A stretch of 64,000 bases of DNA from Rattus norvegicus (GCF_036323735.1 NC_086025.1:111481688-111545687); one strand, 5' to 3'; positions 1-10,072 are shown, numbered from the stretch's first letter. The notes: generated by a model from the sequence alone, not told the origin. Numbers and translations: made by a program.

Positions 1-175
1 TGGTGACATGCCCGTTGTGCATGCTTGAGAGCCTGATCTTGGATCTCGGGAGGTACGAAAGTCCAGGGGTAGGGGACAGACACAGGCACTGCCCTGGAGT
101 TTGCTAGTTGCTAGTTGAACCAACTAGTGACCTCTGAGTTCAGTGAGAGGACCATCTCAGAGGCTAAGGTGGGAG
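1..175 (+). mobile_element. B4-type composite SINE, middle part (left piece)
   Basis: The text around 95-165 (paired 'gctagttgctagttga', then 'gttcagtgagaggaccatctca') matches the central part of the common rodent composite SINE as I remember it. The element runs off the left edge. Its expected tail (CA-rich, 'cccaacactgcc') reappears at about 1172-1290, so it seems to have been split by later insertions. Subfamily is uncertain. Confidence 0.4.
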
Positions 176-296
176 AATCAGGTGTGTTGGTGCATGCTTT
201 TAATCTCCAGCATGTGAGTTGGAGGCTAGCCTGGTCCACAGAGCCAGTTCCAGCACAGCTTGGGCTACAAGTGAGACTTCATTTCAAAAAAAGAAT
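176..296 (+). mobile_element. B1 SINE, divergent, plus strand
   Basis: The order of B1 landmarks is kept: 'ggtgcatgcttttaatc', 'ggctagcctggtccacag', 'cagttccagcacagc', 'gggctac', then an A-rich tail at about 287-296. The central part is shortened compared with full B1. Its A-tail abuts the Rpl7a retropseudogene. Confidence 0.65.
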
Positions 297-301
297 TCAG
301 C

Positions 302-1170
302 TCCTCCAGCCGAGTAAGATGCCCAAAGGAAAGAAGGCCAAGGGGAAGAAGGTGGCCCCGGCCCCCGCCGTGGTCAAGAAACAAGAGGCCAAAAAGGAGG
401 TCAATCCTTTGTTTGAGAAAAGGCCTAAGAACTTCGGCATTGGGCAGGACATCCAGCCCAAAAGAGATCTCACACGCTTCGTCAAATAGCCCTGCTACAT
501 TAGGTTGCAGCGGCAAAAGAGCCATCCTTTATAAGTGGCTCAAAGTACCTCCTGCCATCAACCAGTTCACCCAGGCTCTGGACAGGCAAACAGCGACTTA
601 GCTGCTTAAGCTCACCCACAAGTACAGGCCAGAGATAAAGCAGGAGAAGAAGCAGAAGCTGCTGGCCTGAGCTGAGAAGAAAGCTGCTGGCAAAGGGGAC
701 TTCTCAACTAAGAGACCACCTGTCCTCCGAGCAGGGGTCAATACAGTCACCACCTTGGTGGAGAACAAGAAGGCTCAGCTGGTGGTGATTGCTTATGATG
801 TAGACCCCATTGAGCTGGTGGTTTTCCTGCTTGCCCTTTGTCAAAAGATGGGGGTGCCCTACTGCATCATCAAGGGAAAGGCCAGGCTGGGGCGCCTGGT
901 CCACAGGAAGACACGCACCACTGTTGCCTTCACACAGGTGAACTCGGAAGACAAGGGTGTTCTGGCTAAGCTGGTGGAAGCTGTTAGGGCCAATTATAAT
1001 GACAGATGTGAGGAGATCCGCTGCCACTGGGGAGGCAACGTCCTGGGTCCTAAGTCTGTGGCTCGCATTGCCAAGCTGGAAAAGGCAAAGGCTAAAGAAC
1101 TCACCACTAAGCTGGGTTAAATGTACACTTAAGTTTTCTGTACATAAATATAATTACAAAATTAAAAAAA
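302..1170 (+). pseudogene. Rpl7a-ps: Processed Rpl7a (ribosomal protein eL8) pseudogene
   Basis: This is an intronless copy of the mRNA for large-subunit ribosomal protein L7a/eL8, a 266-residue nuclear-encoded cytosolic ribosome component in mammals. The start is ATG at 319-321, followed by the lysine/alanine-rich N-terminus and the family stretch NPLFEKRPKNFGIGQDIQPK. The C-terminal half (about 690-1117) reads ENKKAQLVVIA, GVPYCIIKGKARLG and HWGGNVLGPKSVARIAKLEK and ends at TAA 1118-1120, as in the parent. The frame is broken by TGG-to-TAG at 487-489, one extra A in the run at 515-518, CAG-to-TAG at 599-601 and CGA-to-TGA at 668-670. Further substitutions (for example an Arg-to-Cys near 1021) fit neutral decay. 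The copy ends in a short 3'UTR and an A-rich tail near 1160-1170. It is not expected to make a protein. The A-rich 'aattca' motifs at both ends (about 289-300 and 1163-1172) may be a decayed target-site duplication. Confidence 0.96.
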
Positions 1171-1171
1171 T

Positions 1172-1292
1172 TCAAACAACACGAAACTATGGTGGGGAAC
1201 AGCCAAGAAAGAAGCCCAACACTGCCCATGTGCTTGTGTATGTATGGGTACATGCGTGGCAGCACATGGGCAGATTAAAACACACACAAATA
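1172..1292 (+). mobile_element. B4-type composite SINE tail (right piece)
   Basis: 'ggtggggaacag', 'agcccaacactgcccatgtg' and the trailing TG/CA-rich end resemble the 3' end of the composite SINE whose middle lies at 1-175. Between them lie the B1 and Rpl7a insertions. This is inferred from remembered consensus order. Confidence 0.4.
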
Positions 1293-1775
1293 GTTTAAAG
1301 ATTTAAAATCGAATTTATCATAAGATCGCACTACAGGAAGATCTAGAATAGTTGTATTTCCTCAAAAACGACAACGCCTATGACTGATTGATAGACTGTC
1401 TAGAAATATAGGTTACCCCTGGATTTCCACAGGTGACTGGTTCCAGGTCCTCCCATGAGTAACCCACTCAGGAGAATGCCATGTCCCTTCTAGTGGTACA
1501 TCTAGGGAGAGAGGCAGGGGGATAGTATCCACTGAACTCAAGATGTGGCTCTGTGGGGCCGGGTAGGGTTCTCAGCGACTTCGACGTGTCAGTGCTGCTC
1601 TGTCTTTTGAGCCATGACTGGCTTGTGGGTCTCATTGTCTTGGTCTCTATCCTTGATGCTGTGGTAGACATGGATGGCTATTTGTCAACACCCGGTTGTC
1701 TCCATCTCTCCAAGACTTGCCTTGACACATGGCTTCCCCAACTCTTGTTCCCAGCTTCCCTGGCAGTTAGGGACG
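1293..1775. other. Unassigned sequence
   Basis: Starts AT-rich and becomes mixed-composition. No repeat family, splice-flanked open frame or RNA gene was recognised. Confidence 0.5.
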
Positions 1776-2062
1776 GCCGAGTGACTTGATTCTGTCCAAT
1801 GAGATATAAGCGGAGATAACTTCAGGAAATGTCTTTCAGGGTAAGGATGGGCCTTTGTCAACCCTTCTCTCTGGGCCTGTGAACTACAGTGCTCCCGCTG
1901 CCATCTTGGACCCCTTAGGGATGGATGGTGGTGTTATGGTAGGATGAGATAGCTTTTCTGGACCACACTATCATGAGGTGTCCACCCAGCCCTGGAAAAC
2001 TTGCCTTCAGAACTGTTCAGTGGGAGAGAAATAAGCTCTCTTCTAGTTAAAAGAAACACTTT
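1776..2062 (+). mobile_element. Ancient mammalian interspersed repeat, family uncertain
   Basis: The order 'gtccaatgagatataagc', 'gctgccatcttggacc', 'aactgttcagtgggagag', 'aaataagctctctt' resembles an old mammalian medium-reiteration element (MER/MLT class). I cannot name the family with certainty. Confidence 0.35.
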
Positions 2063-2498
2063 ACAGCCAAACATGATCTTACAGATTATGCAAGAGGCTC
2101 CTGGAGAGAGTAGTCAGAGTGTGTGCTGCAGGGTGGGCAGGGGTGGGGCTCGTGTACACAAGGAGAGAGGTCGGCCTGTGGTTTTGCTCTCTGTGATGTG
2201 TCACTTGATCAGAGACTGATCTCAGCAAGATCGAGAACTTGGAGGGCTCAGGATTCTGAACTTTGAGATCTCAAAGACAACCTAGGGGTGGAGTTGACTC
2301 TGAACTGACCCCAGAGGAGCAGAAATGTGTTCACACCGTGGATAGATGAACCCCAGACAACCTCAGACCCCACTCTGAGGAGGTGAAGGGGATTCGCACA
2401 GGGTAGGAGACAGATGAAAACACCCCCTCGAGGCCACTGGCTACATCTGGCATTGTTCCATTCAGTCCAGCGCCTATCACTGGAGGGCAGTGATCACA
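2063..2498. other. Unassigned sequence
   Basis: Contains several 'gatctcag'-like stretches and short G-rich segments at 2120-2180. No family recognised. Confidence 0.45.
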
Positions 2499-2680
2499 GT
2501 GCCTCAGTCTGTGCTCCAGCTATAACGTGGCACCTCCCTGGGCCTCAGTCTCCTAAACTTTGAGACTGGCAGACCTACCCGATGGGATTGTAAGAACTGC
2601 ACGGAACCTTACACTGCAAGGGGACCCCACAGAGCCCCTCACCTAGCAGACACTCCACAGCGGTAGGATGGATACCTGGA
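2499..2680 (+). mobile_element. MIR SINE relic
   Basis: 'ctccctgggcctcagtctcctaaa' followed by 'gggattgtaagaactgcacgg' parallels the MIR core ('cctcagtttcctcatctgtaaaatg', then the 'ttgtgaggatt' region), with heavy divergence. Confidence 0.5.
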
Positions 2681-3227
2681 GTTCTTCTCCTCAACCAGCT
2701 CATGGTACGCAGGAGGAGGCTGGCGATCACACTGCTAGGTGCCTAGGGAGTTCTCCAGGCAGCCAAAGGACCTGTGCACCCTGACGTCCTATGAACAGGC
2801 TGGCTCAGGTGATTCTGTCAGTCCCAGAGTCCTGAGTAGACCATTCATAGACAAATGCTGTTGTGTATCCGTGGACTGAGATCTCTCGTGGGAGGCTGTG
2901 GGTTCAGCAGCCGTGGCCTTGCAAGACAGCTAGAGTCTGCCATCCCCGTCCTTCCTCCCTCTCCCCCATCTTTAACATCTTTCCCACTTTTAAAGCATGA
3001 AGCTATATCTCAGAGCACCTCAGTGACAGGTGCTTTGGTCTCTACTAAGGAATCCAAGCCAGAGAGTGGAACACTTCAGATCCCAGAGTTAACAATAGGT
3101 TACAGTGCGTCTTAAGACAAATGTGCTACCGACTTGTTGAAACAGCCTCTGTCCTTTTAGAACTAAAAATACTCTTGGACAGGCCATCAATGTTTCAATT
3201 CAATACTTCAGCTAGTCCTCAGAAAGA
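2681..3227. other. Unassigned sequence
   Basis: A pyrimidine-rich patch lies at about 2940-2990 ('cctccctctcccccatc'). Otherwise unique-looking, with no recognised element. Confidence 0.45.
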
Positions 3228-3343
3228 AATAGGTTTTTGAGACAGTGTTTTACTGCAGAACTCAGGCTACCCTTAAACTCACCAGTTTCCTTCCTCAGGC
3301 TCATGAGTACTGCGATTCCTGGTGGGTGCTGCCATGCCTGCCA
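3228..3343 (-). mobile_element. B1 SINE, minus strand, old
   Basis: The reverse complement of B1 is visible as 'ggtttttgagacagtgttt', 'ctcaggctacccttaaactca', 'cctcaggctcatgagtact' and 'ggtgggtgctgccatgcctg'. The level of mismatch suggests an early B1. Confidence 0.7.
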
Positions 3344-3347
3344 TAGT

Positions 3348-3350
<3 letters not shown>

Positions 3351-3404
<54 letters not shown>
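3351..3404. repeat. (CT)27 microsatellite
   Basis: 54 bases of perfect CT/TC dinucleotide directly downstream of the inverted B1. Confidence 0.98.
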
Positions 3405-3406
<2 letters not shown>

Positions 3407-5032
3407 CTGAGGGAACAGCAGAGGTTGGGTTATTTAGGACCTAATGAGTTATGGAGTATAAACTTTGGTCCGATGAAGGAACCTCTGAGTTAACAAGATC
3501 TGAATTGTGACTCAGGATTGTACCCGAAGCTTGAAGACTTGGAACCACAACCTAGATTTCTCCATGGCTAGAGAAGATACTAGAGGCCTTCCCCCGCTTA
3601 ATCCACCCCACACTTCAGACTACAAACTCTCTTCCATCCATTTCCATTGCTCTGTGTGTTCACTAGAGAGCTAGGCCATGGTCAGACACTCCCCACACCA
3701 CTGGTCTTTATGGGAGAAACAGCTCATGCACCGAGGACCCACAGCCTGGGATGCCCATCTGACCTCACTCCCTGGTCTTTAGCGGCTTCCTCAGAGATAA
3801 AAAAATTCCACTCAGAAAAAAGGCTTATTGGGGCAGAGGCTGTTCTAAAGAGAGGCAAACCACCCAATCCTGTGGGAAAGCTCCTTAAACGTAAGAAGTA
3901 ACCAACCCAAAGGCTTCAGGAGGTCCTTAAAAATGGCCAGATTCACTGCACCACCTTCCCCAAGCATAGAAGCAACAAGGATTGCTGAGAGACACTCTCA
4001 GTCAAGCTGAGCTGTGTGGAGGCAGCAGAGACCAGCCCCGAGGCCTAAGGGGCTCGGACAACTCTCTGACCTGATGAGCTGCCTGCAGGCTGTGCAGTGT
4101 GCTCTGGTTTCCACTCTTCACGAACTGTCACCCATGCTGGGGTGGCTTTTAGTGACACAGCTGTCTTTGAGTCATTTCTGTTCCTATAAGTAGCCCCTCG
4201 CTCGTATTCTGGTCATCACAATTAAACTCATTGGCTCACTATGCTGGACTCTGGTGGAATTCATACTTTAGTCTGTTGTTGGTATCCTATTTGGGGGAGG
4301 TAGGCATCTGCTTCTCCCAGGAATAGTGTCACATAACACTCTCAAACCAAGGACACCCATTTGCTCGCAAGCCTCCAGGGTTTGCATGGCCTCCTGTACA
4401 GGGCTTTGCTCAGCAAGGCTAAGGGGTTCCCTTTCCCCAGACCCCATCTCTGTTGCCTTCTTTTCCAGATGAGGGAAGTTCTTGCCTCTTCTCTACCTAA
4501 AACATTTGTTTCCTTCCAAAGGACAGAGCCGGGAGCCTCGGGTGGCATGCACAAGCAGATCTGGGACTAGGTGAGGTGCCTAGGGTGGTAAACATCTATT
4601 TTGCCCTCTGTCAGCTCCTTTAGCCTGCCTATGTGGCAAGGAGATGTCAGGTCACATGTGGGTAAGTGTTAGGGCATTGAGCTACCCATCACTAGGGGCT
4701 TCTAGCAGAAAGTGGCTGCCTACCTCTAAGCGGTGTGGAAGAGAAGGTTTCCACAGTGCCTGGGAATCTGTGTTCCTATCCACCCGTGAGCCTGATTTGA
4801 GAAGCCCTTCCCAATCCTCATAGCCTGCAGCTGCGTCTCCCTCCTTTTGTGTCTGCTTTTACCTTCAAGATTACTGATCTAGCGATTAATCCTAGGCAGC
4901 CTGGGGACAGCTTTTGGATTCCTGTCTTGTCTTGTTATTTCAAAGTTCACGTGTCATTTCCCTAATACAACCACATCAAGGACGGAGATTGGACTCCACA
5001 CTCTGTTCCTTCTCAGTGGGTTTGGGAGAGTT
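3405..5032. other. Unassigned sequence, possible LTR fragment inside
   Basis: Mostly unique. The stretch about 4160-4330 ('tataagtagcccctcg', 'aattaaactcattggctcac', 'gctggactctggtgg') looks like the promoter/R/U5 part of a rodent retroviral-type LTR, but I could not identify a family or a second end. No exon evidence. Confidence 0.3.
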
Positions 5033-5174
5033 TCTAATGCTTACTAAAAACTGCTCTGGGCCAATACTCATACAGAACCTGACTTGATGGTCACATCAGC
5101 CCCTCAGATTGTGAATGAGTCCAATTTCCAGGTGAGGAATGGTGTGGTCTTGGAGAGGCTGACAAATATTAGCT
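5033..5174 (-). mobile_element. MIR relic, minus strand
   Basis: 'cacatcagcccctcagattg', 'ccaatttccaggtgaggaa' and 'gtcttggagaggctgac' follow the reverse-complement MIR order ('cctcacaacaacc', 'attttacagatgaggaaac', 'cacagagaggttaag'). Confidence 0.45.
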
Positions 5175-5229
5175 TCTGTTTTTGACAGAATCAGGGCCCA
5201 CACTACGGGAAACACCAGGGCATGGAGTT

Positions 5230-5345
5230 ATACACAAGTCATTTAACCCCTTAAGAGGCTTCCTTACTGTATAGTGGAATATTACTATGACCTGCCTCAG
5301 TTTATTGTGAGGACTGGGGAAGAGAATATGCAGGCCAACTGATCT
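5230..5345 (+). mobile_element. MIR relic, plus strand
   Basis: 'acaagtcatttaaccccttaa' and 'cctgcctcagtttattgtgagg' match the 'gcaagttacttaacctct' and 'ttgttgtgaggattaa' landmarks of MIR. It lies next to an oppositely oriented MIR. Confidence 0.5.
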
Positions 5346-5470
5346 CTGAGTTGACCCAGATCATACTTTTTATACCAAGAATGGTAAGCCTCGCTGAATC
5401 TACGGGGAAAAAAATGACAGGAATGTAAGTCACAGGGTCTCCATGTGATTAAAAAAATCCACACTGGTCA

Positions 5471-5613
5471 GCCAGGCACAGTACCACATGCCTTTAATCC
5501 CAGCATTGGGGAAGTAGAGGCAGGAAGATCACTGTGAGTTCAAGGCCAGCCTGGTTTACAAATCAAGTTCCAGGACAGCCAAGACTACATGGGGAAATCC
5601 TGTCTTGAAAAAC
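5471..5613 (+). mobile_element. B1 SINE, full length, plus strand
   Basis: Complete B1: 'gccaggcacagtaccacatgcctttaatc' type start, 'gaggcaggaagatc', 'gttcaaggccagcctggttt', 'ttccaggacagccaagactac', 'cctgtcttgaaaaacc'. The tail expands into an AACC/CAAC repeat. Confidence 0.93.
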
Positions 5614-5684
5614 CAACCAAACCAACCAAACCAAACCAAACCAATCAACCAACCAACCAACCAACCAAGCAACCAACCAACCAA
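5611..5684. repeat. (AACC)n / (AACCA)n tail repeat of the B1
   Basis: AACC-type units with occasional AAACC variants, evidently grown from the 3' 'aaaaacc' of the adjacent B1. Confidence 0.9.
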
Positions 5685-5939
5685 ATGACCACCTGGACTG
5701 ACCATCTTGGCGGAAGGAAGACTGCCTCCCCCGAAGAGCTCATGGTGTCTTTAGTGTTGTCCTCTCCCTCTGCTCCCATAGCCATTTATATCATAAAAGT
5801 GGGTCTTCTATAAGTATCACTGGTAAGAACGAGTCTCCCAGGAGCTCGTGATCCCTGGGGCAAGTGCAGGAGTCTAGAGACAGAGGATGAGGCTTACTCT
5901 TGCATTATTGACTCATGAACTGGTTAAATGTACCTTGGC

Positions 5940-6042
5940 CACTGTCTCCAAACCAGGCACCAGGCTAGGGATAGAGATAAGACAATAAACAGAGACTCTT
6001 CATTCTGCAGGCTTCACAGTCTGGGATGAGGAGAAAGAGGAG
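5940..6042 (-). mobile_element. L2 3'-end relic, minus strand
   Basis: 'aggcaccaggctagggatagagataaga' and 'ctgcaggcttcacagtctgg' fit the inverted L2 end ('gccaggcactgtgctagg', 'gatacagagatgaataaga', 'aaggagctcacagtc'). Confidence 0.5.
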
Positions 6043-6877
6043 AACTCAGAGAGCTCTGGTTCCAGAACCAGCCCTGTACAGACAGGAAGAGAGCAGACAG
6101 CACAGAAGAACGGGATTCCTGAGGCACGTGATTTACTGCTGAGGAAGTGTGCTGCTGATTCAGAGAGCCCAGGGAGGCCGAGCTGGTTGTGTTGGTCATT
6201 GCATATGTGTGGGAGAGATGGATACAGACTCTCGGGGCAGCACCACCTGGGTCTCTGCCACCTCTGCTCAGGAAGCCTGGTGTCTGGGAAGGAGTGCCCT
6301 GCTGGTGCCTCTGACCTGTGCTTTGCTGGTGGTAAAGACTGTTTACATTTATGTCACTTAAAACAAGGTGGTGTTGTGACACTCTGGAATTCGAAGATAA
6401 ATGTTTAATAAAAGGATTTAATTTGATATGATGGTGTAACTTAATTAGATCCACAATGCACAGAGGGCTTGGCGAGCCCTTCAATTAGGAGCAACTTAAG
6501 GGTCTTGTGTGTGGGGATCTGCAATGCTGTCAAGAGGCTGTGGGGGCTGGGTATGGTGCCTCTCAGCTGGAGGTCCGCCCTCTGCTGATTCTAGATCAAG
6601 GACACTGCTTTTTGGTCATCCTGTCCATAGGTAGGTAGGGTCCTGGCCCATTCTGCACTTGGAAAATTGCAGCTCTAACTTTGGTCTGCTGCATGTGATC
6701 TCAGAACAATGCCCGTGAACTTGACCTACTTGAGACTCAAGATCATGACCCCAGGTCAGGTGAAGACTCTTTAGAGGCCAACTTTGAACAGAGGAACTGC
6801 CTTTACATCCACTTGGCCCTGAGTCCAGGGACACCGAAGGACAAAGCTGCTGGAAACAGGTTAACAAATACATTTGT
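6043..6877. other. Unassigned sequence
   Basis: Unique-looking. A 156-codon open frame on the minus strand (6014-6484) has no recognisable domain and overlaps the L2 relic, so it is not called a gene. Confidence 0.4.
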
Positions 6878-6999
6878 GGGGTTGGGGATTTAGCTCAGTG
6901 GTGGAGCGCTTGCCTAGCAAGCGGAAGGCCCTGGGTTCGGTCCCCAGCTCCGAAAAAAAAAGAAAAAAGAAAAAAAAAAGAATACTCTAAAAAAAAAAA
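6878..6999 (+). mobile_element. ID element (BC1-related SINE) with target-site duplication
   Basis: Near-consensus rat ID: 'ggggttggggatttagctca' start, 'gagcgcttgcctagcaagc' middle, 'gggttcggtccccagctcc' end. The pol III A box-like 'tagctcagtgg' (6891-6901) and B box-like 'ggttcggtccc' are retained. The A-rich tail is broken by G and 'tactct'. A 16 bp direct repeat aacaaatacatttgtg flanks it at 6863-6878 and 7000-7015, which marks a recent L1-mediated insertion. Confidence 0.97.
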
Positions 7000-7244
7000 A
7001 ACAAATACATTTGTGATTCTGGCTAGGTCTGACATTCCCCTATTATGTACTGGTATTATACCGAGTGATGGCTATGGTTTGACGAGAGGCATGATGTTGT
7101 CCAGACATCCCAAGATTCCCTTCTTCCCTCTGAGTCAGCTTGGCTTGCTCCTCCTCAGGGATCTTTTTGACCTCTCCATCAACAGAAAGACAAGGAATGG
7201 ATTTTCAGCACCTCGGTCAGTACCCATATCCCCTGAGGGCGCAC

Positions 7245-7326
7245 AGGGCACAATTGCCCAGGATGTGACGACTGTGAAATCTCTCCACGTTTACCCTAAT
7301 TTTAGCCTGCAAAATTGACATCAGCT
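7245..7326 (+). repeat. Copy of a short dispersed sequence, inverted partner at about 18547-18629
   Basis: Reading 7250-7325 forward and 18547-18629 in reverse complement gives the same order of words ('ttgcc-aggatgtgac', 'actgtga', 'tagcctg-aaaattg', 'atcagc'), about three quarters identical by eye over some 75 bases. It could be an old interspersed repeat or part of the local duplication history. Confidence 0.55.
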
Positions 7327-7329
7327 CAG

Positions 7330-7625
7330 GTGGAAAGAAAGTACACATCTGGGAGAATAAGCTTGGGGTGAGAACCCCTGGAATCAGGCATCTCAGAGTG
7401 GCTTCCTAAGAGTGTTGTTGATGATCTTCTGCACCTATGGCAAAGTGCTAGTGCTATAGAAATTACAGTCCACACATAAGGCGGGAGACTCCAGAGTGGC
7501 ATCAGTCCAGGTACTTCAGGTCCAGACTGAGGCAACTCAAGTTCAAGCACCAGTAGGTTGTTTTAAATGGTCTGAGAATGCAGCATCTGAAACAGAATTG
7601 CCGGGGGTGTGTGCGGGGGTGGTGG
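7330..7625. other. Unassigned sequence
   Basis: Mixed composition, ending in a G/T-rich patch at 7605-7635. No element recognised. Confidence 0.4.
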
Positions 7626-7760
7626 TGGTGGGGACCAGATTGTCTGGGGCCAGAACGGAACCCTGCCATTTGCTAACTATGCCCTTGTGCAAGAAATGTC
7701 ATCCTCCAGCGCCTGACTTTCCTTATCTTGGGAATGAGATGTTTGGCTTAGGCAGACGGG
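7626..7760 (+). mobile_element. MIR relic
   Basis: 'aaccctgccatttgctaacta', 'cccttgtgcaagaaatg' and 'ctgactttccttatcttggg' follow the MIR order (last half of the tRNA part, 'gtgaccttgggcaagt', 'cctcagtttcctcatctg'). Confidence 0.5.
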
Positions 7761-7764
7761 CTCT

Positions 7765-7832
7765 TAATCTGCTTCAGTCTGCCTCCTGAATTTAGGGCTT
7801 ACAGGCACGCATCAGCATGCTTGGCCTGGGGT
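7765..7832 (-). mobile_element. B1 fragment, minus strand
   Basis: 'tgcctcctgaatttagggcttacaggcacg' then 'catcagcatgcttggcc' is the inverted 5' third of a B1-like element. Confidence 0.5.
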
Positions 7833-8335
7833 TTGGGTCTTAAATATGTTTCAGACACCATCTGTTGAAGGCTTGGTCATAGCCTGAAGTGATTGGAACT
7901 TTAGGAGATGGGGTCCAGTAGGAGCAAGTGAGGTCACTGGGGTTAGACCTTAAAGGAACTGTTGGAGTAAAAGGCTGTCTTAAATCTGTATCCCTGCCAA
8001 GGAGACATTAAGCCATGATTCTTCCTTTCTCTCTCTTTGCTTCCTGGTCACCATGAAGAGAACTTCTCTCCACATAATGCTATGAATGATTCTCTGCCTT
8101 ACCATGAGTTAATCCTTTGTTTCTGTTTCATTGTTTCTTTGTTTCTGTTTCATTGTTTCTTTCCTTCTTCCTTTCTTTCTCTCAAACAGTCTATTTTTTG
8201 TCCTAGCTGTGGAAATCAGTCTAACATCAGTATTTCCTGGGCTGTTAGAAGGCTACAAGAGTCAGTACTGTGCAAGTATAAGTAACTTAGAAGAGCGTCT
8301 TATGTGTAGTAGGAGCCCATGTTATTGATAACTAT
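7833..8335. other. Unassigned sequence with a 22 bp exact tandem duplication
   Basis: T/C-rich from about 8020 to 8200. Within it the 22 bp word beginning ctttgtttctg occurs at 8115-8136 and again at 8137-8158 without mismatch. Confidence 0.6.
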
Positions 8336-8392
8336 ACCATTGTTATGTAAAGTGACTGGCACATAGTAGGTGCTTAATAAATGGTAGCAACC
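8336..8392 (+). mobile_element. MIR/L2-type 3' end relic
   Basis: 'gactggcacatagtaggtgc' followed by 'ttaataaatggtagc' is the hallmark 3' end shared by MIR and L2 elements. Confidence 0.6.
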
Positions 8393-8835
8393 GCAACCAT
8401 AGTGAAATGGACTTCCACTGCTTACAGAAAGAACTCTCACCCCCCCTGGGTTTCTTACTAGAGTTCTTGATCCTTATCACTTGATCTTGCTGAGGATCCC
8501 AAGTCTCCCCAATTTTTGGGGGGTAGAGGGTGACTTATAGTGTGGTCTTTCTTTTCTCATTCCTCTCCCTATGCCCCCAAGAGGCCAGCACCTGGCTGAT
8601 TTCTGCAGTAACTGGATTCTTCATCACAAGAATACACACGTAAAGAGTGTCTCCCTGGTCTTTCTCAACTTTTGCATCTGACTGGCAGTGCTGCCATGCA
8701 GTAGGTATGCCATAAAGTTTACATCAGTGACCAGACAAGGGAACACAGACCAAAGTAGTTTCTTGTCTCAAGGCTAACACGGACATGCAGACAGGGCACA
8801 GCGTCTGCAAAGGAAAATTCCATTAAGGACACTTT
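8393..8835. other. Unassigned sequence
   Basis: Unique-looking. A short C8/G7-containing patch lies at about 8441-8525. Confidence 0.4.
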
Positions 8836-8946
8836 GTGTATGTACGTATGCATGCACAGATGGGTGTAGGTGTGTGTATGAGTGTGAATGAGTGTGTGTG
8901 TGTGTATTTGTGTGTGTGCGTCTGTGTGGGTATGTATGCATGCGTG
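8836..8946. repeat. Imperfect TG/TATG-rich tract
   Basis: Alternating 'tgtatg', 'gtgtgaatgagtgtg' and 'gtgtgcgtctgtg' words over about 110 bases. Confidence 0.85.
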
Positions 8947-9334
8947 TTTTCCATCTCATGAGGCTCCATTCCTTGGATTATTCATTGATAAACACTGCGC
9001 TAAATGAGCCTCGGGTTTTACACCTGTACCTTTGCCCAGTACAGAGGATATGGAAACAGAGGGGTCTTAGGTTTGTGACACCTGTTTCCCCCTAGATATC
9101 AGTGTCAGAGGCATTGTTATATGTGTTCCTTCTTCCAGCCTCCGCCTATCTCTGCTATCAGTTGACCCATTTGACTAACTGGTGCCTTCTGCCTTCTGCA
9201 CTGAGCGCCTGGGACCTGATGTCGCCTGGTTTCTTTCTGCTCCTTCCATTCTTCTGCAAGCTCCTCATCTTCTGATGCCCATGGCTTTCTCTCTCACACA
9301 CCCCTCCAGGCTCTAATTCTCTGTCATCAATATA
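8947..9334. other. Unassigned sequence
   Basis: No element recognised. It borders the left end of the duplicated module starting near 9335. Confidence 0.4.
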
Positions 9335-10072
9335 TCCAACATAGACTGTCTCTTGTAATACCCTGCAGATGTGTCTGTTTCTCTGTGGGTTTGCATCCTG
9401 TTGGCTCTCTGAACAAACCCTGCCTCTGTCTGGCCTGCTTCCCAGTCTGCAGACCTGGGAGTCACCCTTGGTTTCCACCTCAGCGGCCCTGCTTCCCCTG
9501 CTCCCAGGTCTTCAGCACATCCTGTCCTTACCACACTGTGATCCAGACCATGTTAAGTTTCTTTGCATTGCATTAGCAGCTTCATGCCCTTGGCCAACTT
9601 TCCCCATGCCCACCACAATCACAAATGAATCACAAAAGGTGATCTCAGAGCCACCCCTCCAGATGCCACCCCAATTCCCCCAGGACAGTTTGCTAAACCA
9701 CTCAGCATCCACCACCATCTGAACATCACTTTGCTCTTCAGAGTTAGAGCACTAACCATTATACAATGGGCCCCTAGTTCGTTCTTCAGAAGCTACAAGC
9801 TGCTCTGAGCCCCAGAGTCCACCCCTCTCTCTCCTCCCTCTGGCATTTCCTCTGTTGTTTTCCTGTGGCCTTCCTCCCACTCCTTTCTGTTCACCCTCTG
9901 GATGTCCCGACTGGTGCCTTTCTGTTCCTCTGATAGAAGCTTTCCTCCAGGGAGCTTTCCTCAGAGATCACACTTCCATCATCCCTAAGACGTTAGCCCC
10001 ACTGTCCACAGCTGCCCACTAGTTAAAGCCTCTTCTGCTCACTGCAATGTCCTGTTTCCTGTTGCCTTGTCT
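9335..10072 (+). repeat. Duplicated module part 1, copy A
   Basis: About 740 bases that recur in the same orientation at 17766-18532. Over well-aligned stretches (for example 9745-9855 against 18203-18313) only about six differences are seen per 110 bases. Landmarks in both copies are 'ctctgtgggt-tgcatcct', 'ctcccaggtcttcagcacatc', 'attatacaatgggcccct' and 'cctaagacgttagccccact'. Not a transposon family I recognise. Confidence 0.93.
9703..9774 (-). pseudogene. tRNA-Gln-like relic (copy A)
   Basis: Read on the minus strand from 9774, 'ggcccattgtataatggtta' then 'gtgctctaa' closely follows the acceptor, D-arm and start of the anticodon stem of mammalian tRNA-Gln (from memory, '..atggtgtaatggttagcactctgg'). 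The T-arm is only weakly retained ('tgatgttcagatgg'). Stem pairing is not preserved, so it is a relic or a tRNA-derived SINE head, not a working gene. Confidence 0.45.

Noticed and set aside
755..1120. Open C-terminal part of Rpl7a as a truncated gene
   Set aside because: Upstream stops, a frameshift, absence of introns and an A-rich tail make it a processed pseudogene; no promoter is visible.
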